5,630 nucleotides of DNA, taken from positions 1 through 5,630 of the forward strand of contig JAKCDN010000218.1 of assembly GCA_021841795.1 (NCBI GenBank), given 5' to 3'. Source of the DNA: Acidobacteriota bacterium (GTDB lineage: Bacteria > Acidobacteriota > Terriglobia > Terriglobales > Acidobacteriaceae). Below the pieces are notes generated by a model that worked only from the letters and a program-made list of their open reading frames with translations, searched no databases and was not told where the DNA came from. Of this stretch, positions 1 to 4,147 are shown one piece after another; the first letter of the stretch is position 1, and each line of letters starts with the position of its first letter. The position numbers and the translations under genes were made by a program.

Positions 1-369
1 CCTAAATATGTGGCTCAGCTCAAAGAGATGGCCGCTGCGACACTGGCGATTCAGAGCAAGGATGGACTCTGGCGTCCCGGTATGCTCGATGCCGATAGCT
101 ATCCGCTGCCAGAGATCTCAGGCAGTGCCTTTATTACCTATGCGCTTGCTTACGGCGTAAACCAGAAGATTCTTGACAGAAAGACCTACTGGCCCGCGGT
201 GAAGAAAGCCTGGGCAGGAATGCTCGGTCATATCTATGCCGACGGGCGGCTCGGATGTATTCAGCCGGTTGGGGCTGCGCCTGGCGCCTATACGGAGTCC
301 TCCAGCTATGTCTACGGCGTGGGCGCATTTCTGATGGCGGGTACAGAGATCTATAGTGGGGTTCGGTGA
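1..369 (+). CDS. GH105-family unsaturated rhamnogalacturonyl hydrolase-like protein, C-terminal part (5' end outside window)
   Basis: The reading frame is open from the first base and ends at TGA 367-369, leaving about 122 C-terminal residues of a protein that starts upstream. The visible part reads like the end of the GH88/GH105 (YteR/YesR) six-hairpin barrel: DGLWRPGMLD, then PEISGSAFITYALAYGVNQ (the usual form is ETSGSAFF.YGLAWGIN), a Y.P.V.KAW.GM helix, DGRLGCIQPVG, and a closing SSSYVYGVGAFLMAGTEI. Family members remove the terminal unsaturated galacturonic acid from rhamnogalacturonan oligosaccharides made by pectin lyases. The general acid/base Asp and any signal peptide lie in the missing part, so location and activity cannot be judged. 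The GTG at position 10 is internal, not a start. The gene converges on the minus-strand TIM-barrel gene and is probably not in the operon further right. Confidence 0.85.
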   Translation, partial: PKYVAQLKEMAAATLAIQSKDGLWRPGMLDADSYPLPEISGSAFITYALAYGVNQKILDRKTYWPAVKKAWAGMLGHIYADGRLGCIQPVGAAPGAYTESSSYVYGVGAFLMAGTEIYSGVR

Positions 370-372
370 TTC

Positions 373-406
373 GGCGACTGAGTCTCGCATGCGAGACTCA
401 GTCGCC
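373..406. terminator. 34-bp perfect palindrome at the end of the GH105 gene (probable transcript-end hairpin)
   Basis: Positions 373-389 and 390-406 are exact reverse complements (17 bases per arm, no mismatch), starting 3 bases after the GH105 stop codon. In RNA this gives a stem of about 15 bp closed by a four-base loop. No U-run follows it on either strand, so it is not a classical Rho-independent terminator. The position between convergent genes favours a bidirectional transcript end or 3'-end protecting hairpin. The perfect symmetry would also suit a protein-binding or REP-like element. Confidence 0.5.
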
Positions 407-480
407 AGGCTTCGGAGTTACCGTGCGAGTCATCCGCCCTTGATCCCGGCGCATCGATTATCTGCGATGTAGTTGTAGGT

Positions 481-500
481 GAGGCGCGGATCCGCGCTTT
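481..500 (+). repeat. Small GC-rich hairpin between the convergent genes
   Basis: Positions 484-497 are a perfect 14-bp palindrome (GCGCGGATCCGCGC). With G-U pairs the RNA stem extends to 481-488/493-500 with loop GATC. The three T's that follow are absorbed into that stem, so no free U-tract remains. It may be a second weak transcript-end structure in the 169-bp gap between the GH105 gene and the minus-strand gene. Otherwise I see nothing in that gap. Confidence 0.25.
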
Positions 501-538
501 CATAAGCAGTGAATCGCATCCTTTATAGCGCGGTGCGC

Positions 539-1396
539 TCAGGCGTTCAGAAACTTCTCGATATTGGTGAAGCTGATCTGAAGGCTCTCAAGTGGCGGCC
601 GCTCAGTCTGATCTTGCTCCACATACATATTAGGAATGTGATCCCTGCCGGCGAGGCGCAGGATAGGTACCCAGTCCAGGGTGCCTGTGCCGACCTCCGT
701 AAAATGCGCGGAAGCTGGGCCGGTATCGGTGGAGGGCGGGAAGCCCGGCATGCGGTCTTTCAGGTGCAGCGACTGCATGCGATGCCCGTGCGTCTTGAGC
801 ATCTCGACGGGATTCTGGCCAGCCTGGGCGACCCAATAACAATCCATCTGCCACCAGACGAGAGCCGGGTCTGTATTTTCAAGCAGAATCTCTACTCCGG
901 TCTTGCCGTCAAAGCTCTTGAACTCGGTGTCGTGATTGTGGAAGCCGAACTGGAGACCCATGGTTTTGCACTGCTGGCCCCAGGTGTTGTACTGTTCGGC
1001 GGCGCGCTTGAATCCGTCGGCCGAGCTGCCAACCGAGACCGGAACCGAGGAGCAGACGGCGCATCCGGCTCCCAGTTCTTTGCAGTAATCAAGGCGCGTG
1101 GCAAAGTCGTTGTATCCGAAGTGCGCGCTGGGAACCGCGAGACCTGCGTCGACAATGGCCTGCCGCAGATCTCCGGCGGGAATCTTGTATTGCGCAACGA
1201 AGGTTTCCACGGTGCGGTACCCGATCTTGTTGATGGCGGCGAGTGTACCCGGCAGATCCTTAGCAACCAGACTGCGGACGGTGTAGAGCTGCACGCCCAC
1301 AGGGCGATCCAACTTCTTGCCGAAGGTGGGGGGCGCAAGGGTAAGCGCGGCAAGGCCAGCTCCTGCGCCGGCGATAAACTCTCGTCTGGTGGACAT
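539..1396 (-). CDS. Tat-exported sugar phosphate isomerase/epimerase-like TIM-barrel protein
   Basis: A 285-residue protein of the xylose isomerase-like TIM-barrel superfamily (AP endonuclease 2-like; IolE and similar). It starts at ATG 1396 (read leftward) with AAGGAG eight bases upstream and ends with TGA at 541-539. The N-terminus has a twin-arginine motif, TRREFIAGAG (residues 3-12), then an Ala/Leu-rich stretch to about residue 22. It should therefore be exported folded to the periplasm; I see no lipobox cysteine. The barrel begins at VGVQLYTVR (33-41). Likely metal and substrate residues are in GFHNHDTEF (His153, His155, Glu158), QMDCYW (Asp185), SLHLKD (His211) and YVEQDQ (Glu260), so the active site looks complete. 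Members isomerise or epimerise sugars, or act on oxidised sugar derivatives, and the substrate cannot be read from sequence. It is divergent from the transaldolase operon across a region with a shared motif, so it may act on the same sugar or glycoside outside the cytoplasm. Confidence 0.85.
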   Translation of the reverse strand: MSTRREFIAGAGAGLAALTLAPPTFGKKLDRPVGVQLYTVRSLVAKDLPGTLAAINKIGYRTVETFVAQYKIPAGDLRQAIVDAGLAVPSAHFGYNDFATRLDYCKELGAGCAVCSSVPVSVGSSADGFKRAAEQYNTWGQQCKTMGLQFGFHNHDTEFKSFDGKTGVEILLENTDPALVWWQMDCYWVAQAGQNPVEMLKTHGHRMQSLHLKDRMPGFPPSTDTGPASAHFTEVGTGTLDWVPILRLAGRDHIPNMYVEQDQTERPPLESLQISFTNIEKFLNA

Positions 1397-1404
1397 GCTA
1401 GTTT

Positions 1405-1410
1405 CTCCTT
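1405..1410 (-). promoter_or_regulatory. Ribosome binding site of the Tat TIM-barrel gene
   Basis: The minus strand reads AAGGAG here, eight bases before the ATG at 1396. This fixes the start so that the twin-arginine motif lies at residues 3-7, as expected for a Tat substrate. Confidence 0.8.
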
Positions 1411-1512
1411 GAAGCGGGTAAAAAATGACTTAAGCTGACGCAAATGCAGAGCCGGCCAACTTTAAAGTCAAAAGGGAGTTGAATCATTCTGGCCGCGCGT
1501 TTCGGTTTTAAA

Positions 1513-1537
1513 CCGCTGCAAAAGGCGAATGCAGCGG
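1513..1537 (-). repeat. Perfect 8-bp stem-loop at the predicted 5' end of the TIM-barrel mRNA
   Basis: CCGCTGCA (1513-1520) and TGCAGCGG (1530-1537) are exact reverse complements around a nine-base loop. The minus-strand promoter predicts a start near 1538, so the transcript would open with this hairpin. The T-run on the minus strand precedes the hairpin and only A's follow it on the plus strand, so it is not a terminator in either direction. A 5'-protecting or regulatory leader hairpin is inferred. Confidence 0.45.
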
Positions 1538-1544
1538 CAGAAAA

Positions 1545-1573
1545 AATCTATTATGATTGATCGCTAGTGTCAA
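1545..1573 (-). promoter_or_regulatory. Predicted sigma70-type promoter for the Tat TIM-barrel gene
   Basis: On the minus strand, TTGACA (1573-1568, an exact -35) is followed after 17 bp by TAGATT (1550-1545, four of six matches to TATAAT). A transcript would start near 1538, about 140 bases before the ATG at 1396. The spacing is optimal, but the -10 box is imperfect and the call rests on pattern alone. Confidence 0.5.
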
Positions 1574-1586
1574 GAGTCGATTGACA
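1568..1586. promoter_or_regulatory. Inverted repeat covering the minus-strand -35 box (candidate operator)
   Basis: TGTCAA (1568-1573) and TTGACA (1581-1586) form a dyad with a seven-base spacer; the left arm is the minus-strand -35 box itself. The right arm, read on the minus strand, lies in TGTCAATCG (1586-1578), which matches TGACAATCG at 1729-1737 in eight of nine positions. A dimeric regulator could bind here. No regulator gene is in the window. Confidence 0.35.
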
Positions 1587-1636
1587 GGGGCAGAGTTGTG
1601 GCGCCTTGTTGGGGTTCAGTCGGAAGGCTTTGTTTT

Positions 1637-1665
1637 TACGCAGGATACGCAGGAATTACGCTGGA
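1637..1665 (+). repeat. Three copies of a 9-mer upstream of the operon promoter
   Basis: TACGCAGGA occurs at 1637-1645 and again directly at 1646-1654. After two bases, TACGCTGGA (one change) occupies 1657-1665. The copies start 9 and 11 bp apart, close to one helical turn, and the block ends 62 bp before the -35 box of the plus-strand promoter. That is a plausible place for activator binding. The repeat is plain; its function is inferred. Confidence 0.45.
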
Positions 1666-1727
1666 GTCTTCAGCGCGGGCGAAAACAGCACAAGAATGGG
1701 CTGCTTCAGCCTGGGTAATATTTTGAT

Positions 1728-1757
1728 TTGACAATCGTTTGCAATCGATAATAGGAT
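1728..1757 (+). promoter_or_regulatory. Predicted sigma70-type promoter of the transaldolase operon
   Basis: TTGACA (1728-1733, exact -35) is followed after 18 bp by TAGGAT (1752-1757, four of six matches to TATAAT). The predicted start near 1764 gives a leader of about 115 bases before the ATG at 1880. It sits in an AT-rich pocket and its spacer carries the CAATCG repeats, as expected for a controlled promoter. Confidence 0.55.
1732..1749 (+). promoter_or_regulatory. Candidate operator: CAATCG direct repeat and 16-bp near-palindrome in the promoter spacer
   Basis: CAATCG occurs at 1732-1737 and 1742-1747, exactly 10 bp apart and so on the same helix face. Overlapping these, ATCGTTTGCAATCGAT (1734-1749) is an inverted repeat with seven of eight pairs matching. 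CAATCGTTTG (1732-1741) also resembles the CG-centred core of LacI-family operators (AAnCGnTT). It overlaps the -35 box and fills most of the spacer, so bound protein would most simply repress. Which of the overlapping symmetries is real cannot be told from the sequence. Confidence 0.45.
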
Positions 1758-1784
1758 TCTCCTTCAATTTAAAGGCGCGTCACT

Positions 1785-1817
1785 GACCGCCCTCCGCAAA
1801 TAGCAAGGGAAGCGGTC
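1785..1817 (+). repeat. Stem-loop in the predicted leader of the transaldolase operon
   Basis: GACCGC (1785-1790) pairs with GCGGTC (1812-1817). The stem continues CCT (1791-1793) with AGG (1806-1808), leaving a three-base bulge (1809-1811) and a loop of about 12 bases. It ends 62 bases before the ATG at 1880 and has no U-tract. It matches no riboswitch class I recognise and may be incidental. Confidence 0.3.
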
Positions 1818-1869
1818 TTCGCATGGGGCGGCCGACACAACAGGGCAGGACGCCAGCACAGTCATCCGC

Positions 1870-1875
1870 AGGAGG
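1870..1875 (+). promoter_or_regulatory. Ribosome binding site that decides the transaldolase start
   Basis: AGGAGG, a full Shine-Dalgarno core, lies four bases before ATG 1880. The same frame is open back to ATG 1823. The 19 extra residues that start would add (MGRPTQQGRTPAQSSAGGA) include the RBS itself and have no counterpart in transaldolases, whereas a start at 1880 begins like E. coli TalB. Confidence 0.85.
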
Positions 1876-1879
1876 AGCA

Positions 1880-2884
1880 ATGCCGCACAATCTATTGGAA
1901 CAGCTTCGCAAATATAGTGTGATTGTGGTGGACACGGGCGATATCGAGTCAATGGAGCACTTCAAGCCGCGCGATGCCACTACCAATCCATCGCACATCA
2001 CCAACGCGGCCAAGATGCCGAAGTATCAGCCGATTCTTGATGGCGAGTTGATGAGCGCGCGCAAGGAACTGGGCGCGACTGCCAGCGACCATGCGGTAGC
2101 CAACCTGGCGTTTCGGCGTCTCGGCATCGCCTGGGGCAAGAACATTTTGAATGTTGTGCCCGGCCGCGTGTCGACTGAAGTAGACGCACGCTTGTCTTAC
2201 GATACCGAAGCGACCATCGCGCAAGCGCGGGGCATTATTGCGCAGTACGAAGCGGAGGGCATTTCGCGAGAGCGCATTCTGGTGAAGATTGCGGCCACTT
2301 GGGAGGGAACGCGCGCAGCCCGGGTGCTGGAGGGCGAAGGCATTCATTGCAACCTGACGCTGATCTTTGGTCTGTTCCAGGCCATAGCGGCGGCGGAGGC
2401 TGGGGTCACGCTGGTGTCGCCGTTCTGCGGCCGCGTGCTCGACTGGTACAAGAAGGAATACGGGCGTGACTATGCTGGAGCCGAAGATCCGGGCGTGATC
2501 CACGTGACCGCGGTTTACAACTACTTCAAGAAGTTCGGTTACAAGACCGAGGTGATGGGCGCGAGCTTCTGGAATGTGGGCCAGGTTAAAGAGCTGGCCG
2601 GAGCTGATCTGCTGACAATTGCTCCCAAGGTGCTCGCTGAACTGGAAGCGACTGAAGAGGATCTGAATCCTAAGCTCAACGCTGATGCAGCAAAGACGCT
2701 GCCCATAGAGAAAATTGTTGTGGATAGCAAAGATTCCTTTGCACGGCTACTGGCAGAAAACCGCATGGCGACCGACAAACTACGGGAAGGTATTGAGGGA
2801 TTCAGTGCTGCGCTGGAGGAACTGGAGACGCTGCTCGTCAGGCGGCTGACGGAGCTCGAATCACGCACTACCGCATCGGCGTAG
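1880..2884 (+). CDS. tal: Class I transaldolase (TalB type) with Arg-to-Trp change in the phosphate site
   Basis: A 334-residue cytoplasmic transaldolase of the long TalB/TALDO1 type, close to the usual 317-335 residues. Family members move a dihydroxyacetone unit from a ketose phosphate to an aldose phosphate through a lysine Schiff base. Landmarks match E. coli TalB closely: VVDTGDI (Asp18, TalB Asp17), DATTNPS (Asn36), VPGRVSTEVDARLSYDTEA (Glu100, TalB Glu96), RILVKIAATWEG (Schiff-base Lys136, TalB Lys132), CNLT (Asn158, Thr160), SPFCGRVLDWY (Ser180, Phe182, Arg185) and VMGASFWN. That last motif is normally SFRN: TalB Arg228, which holds the substrate phosphate with Arg181 and Ser226, is Trp231 here (codon 2570-2572). 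The other catalytic residues are intact, so the enzyme should be active with altered handling of the terminal phosphate or of another C6 group. It is the first gene of the plus-strand operon, 84 bases before pfk with no visible terminator. Identity is firm; the natural substrate is open. Confidence 0.95.
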   Translation: MPHNLLEQLRKYSVIVVDTGDIESMEHFKPRDATTNPSHITNAAKMPKYQPILDGELMSARKELGATASDHAVANLAFRRLGIAWGKNILNVVPGRVSTEVDARLSYDTEATIAQARGIIAQYEAEGISRERILVKIAATWEGTRAARVLEGEGIHCNLTLIFGLFQAIAAAEAGVTLVSPFCGRVLDWYKKEYGRDYAGAEDPGVIHVTAVYNYFKKFGYKTEVMGASFWNVGQVKELAGADLLTIAPKVLAELEATEEDLNPKLNADAAKTLPIEKIVVDSKDSFARLLAENRMATDKLREGIEGFSAALEELETLLVRRLTELESRTTASA

Positions 2885-2968
2885 TTGCGGTAATCGCCAG
2901 CCATGGAACTGTGTGCAAACGCCGGAATTGCGTAGCGCTTCACCGGTGGCAAAGAGAGAGTGATCCAA

Positions 2969-4147
2969 ATGGGCATTGGCAATCTGATGATTGTGCAGGG
3001 TGGTGGGCCGACCGCCGTCTTCAATGCCAGCCTGGCGAGCGCGATTGCAGAAGCGGCTGGGCATCCGGGAATAGAGAAGGTTTTCGGCGCTCGATACGGC
3101 ATGCAGGGGCTGGTGAAAGGCGACATTGTTGAACTTGGGCAGTTGGCTGCTGGAGAACTTGAACAGCTGCGTACGAGCCCCGGCGCGGCCCTGGGCTCTT
3201 CGCGCTATAAGCCCTCACCGGATGATTACGGCCGCATGGTGGAGAATCTGCGCCGGCTCGATGCGCGCTTCATTCTGTTTATGGGCGGCAATGGCACCAT
3301 GCGCGGCGCGTCTCTAGTGAGCGCGCACTGCCACGAAGCGGGCTTTGCCGTGCAGGTGGTTGGTGTGCCCAAGACTGTGGACAACGATATTGCCGGTACT
3401 GACCGCTGTCCTGGGTTTGCCAGCGCCGCGCGCTATATGGCGCAGACCACCTGCGACCTGGGCATGGACATTCGCTCCCTGCCGCAGCCGGTGACGATTC
3501 TCGAGGTGATCGGGCGCAGCATCGGCTGGCTGGCTGCGGCGACGGCGTTGGCCAGGACGCGCGAGAACGACGCCCCGCATCTGATCTTGCTGCCGGAAAG
3601 ACCGTTCCAGGCGGAGAAGTTTCTCGCCGATCTCGACACGATTGTGACCAGATTCGGCTGGGCGATTGTGGTGGCGACCGAGGGAATTCGCAATGCAGAT
3701 GGCAGTCTGGTTTACGAGTTGAAGGATCCCACGCAACTCGATCCTTTGGCACGGCCAATGACCGGCGGCGTGGGCCAGTTCATGGCCAATCTTGTGGGTG
3801 AGCAATTGAAGATTCGCTGCCGTACAGAGAAGCCGGGACTGATTGCCCGGGCCGCCCGAGCGCAGGTGTCGGCGCAGGACCGGAGCGACGCAGAACTTGT
3901 GGGTCGCGCAGGTGTGCGCGCCCTCGGCCGCGGCGAAACCGAAAAGATGGTTGCGCTGCTGCCGCTTGGCTCCCCAGGTAGCATTGGGCACGAGCTGGTT
4001 CCGTTCAATCAAGTAGCCAATCAGGAGCGGCCGTTTCCCGCGGAGTGGATGCGCGATGCTGCAATCCCGATAGGTGAGCAATTCTTTGACTATGTAAAAC
4101 CGCTGGTGGGCGAACTGGAGCCCTACTTCGTTCGCTATACGAACTGA
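2969..4147 (+). CDS. 6-phosphofructokinase, PPi-type lineage with mixed phosphodonor residues
   Basis: A 392-residue group A phosphofructokinase, making fructose-1,6-bisphosphate from fructose-6-phosphate. I chose ATG 2969 because a purine-rich GAGAG lies about 10 bases upstream; in-frame GTG 2960 would add three residues. Motifs from the N-terminus: QGGGPTAVFNASL (residues 10-22), GGNGT (106-110), PKTVDND (134-140, catalytic Asp138), EVIGR (179-183), LPERPF (209-213 region), then TGGVGQFMANLVGEQL. QGGGPTAV and PKTVDND point to the pyrophosphate-using lineage. The residue equivalent to E. coli Gly124 is Lys135 (PPi type), but the Gly104 position is Gly109 (ATP type), where PPi enzymes usually have Asp. 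Asn108 replaces the metal-binding Asp103, as in enzymes with a GGND motif. The donor is therefore uncertain. The stop overlaps the next start by one base. In this operon it would draw off the fructose-6-phosphate made by the transaldolase. Confidence 0.9.
   Translation: MGIGNLMIVQGGGPTAVFNASLASAIAEAAGHPGIEKVFGARYGMQGLVKGDIVELGQLAAGELEQLRTSPGAALGSSRYKPSPDDYGRMVENLRRLDARFILFMGGNGTMRGASLVSAHCHEAGFAVQVVGVPKTVDNDIAGTDRCPGFASAARYMAQTTCDLGMDIRSLPQPVTILEVIGRSIGWLAAATALARTRENDAPHLILLPERPFQAEKFLADLDTIVTRFGWAIVVATEGIRNADGSLVYELKDPTQLDPLARPMTGGVGQFMANLVGEQLKIRCRTEKPGLIARAARAQVSAQDRSDAELVGRAGVRALGRGETEKMVALLPLGSPGSIGHELVPFNQVANQERPFPAEWMRDAAIPIGEQFFDYVKPLVGELEPYFVRYTN

Larger units (their letters stand above)
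1397..1879. other. 483-bp divergent intergenic regulatory region without a gene
   Basis: No convincing coding sequence lies here: the open frames that enter it are extensions or shadows of the flanking genes. It holds the start signals for both divergent units: two TTGACA-type promoters, a motif shared by them, a cluster of 9-mer repeats and hairpins that would fall in each leader. Stretches 1411-1502 and 1587-1636 show nothing I can name. I found no tRNA, riboswitch consensus or classical terminator. Confidence 0.7.

Noticed and set aside
452..469. CATCG...CGATG inverted repeat in the convergent gap
   Set aside because: Only 5 bp with an 8-base spacer, which is expected by chance.
509..1438. 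Long plus-strand open frame (309 codons) opposite the TIM-barrel gene
   Set aside because: Antisense shadow of a gene with clear Tat signal and family motifs on the minus strand. Its translation shows no recognisable fold and it lacks a ribosome binding site.
1513..1546. Hairpin plus A-run as a Rho-independent terminator
   Set aside because: The run is A's on the plus strand after the hairpin, and T's before the hairpin on the minus strand, so neither direction has the required 3' U-tract.
1581..1610. Plus-strand TTGACA at 1581-1586 as a second operon promoter
   Set aside because: No TATAAT-like box lies 16-18 bp downstream; the region around 1604 is GC-rich. It is better explained as an arm of the inverted repeat.
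1823..1879. N-terminal extension of transaldolase from ATG 1823
   Set aside because: The AGGAGG site at 1870-1875 would lie inside the coding sequence, and the extra 19 residues have no equivalent in the family.
3314..4081. Minus-strand 255-codon open frame across the phosphofructokinase gene
   Set aside because: Shadow of strong plus-strand coding: the plus-strand protein has complete family motifs, and the antisense product looks like low-complexity read-through of GC-rich codons.
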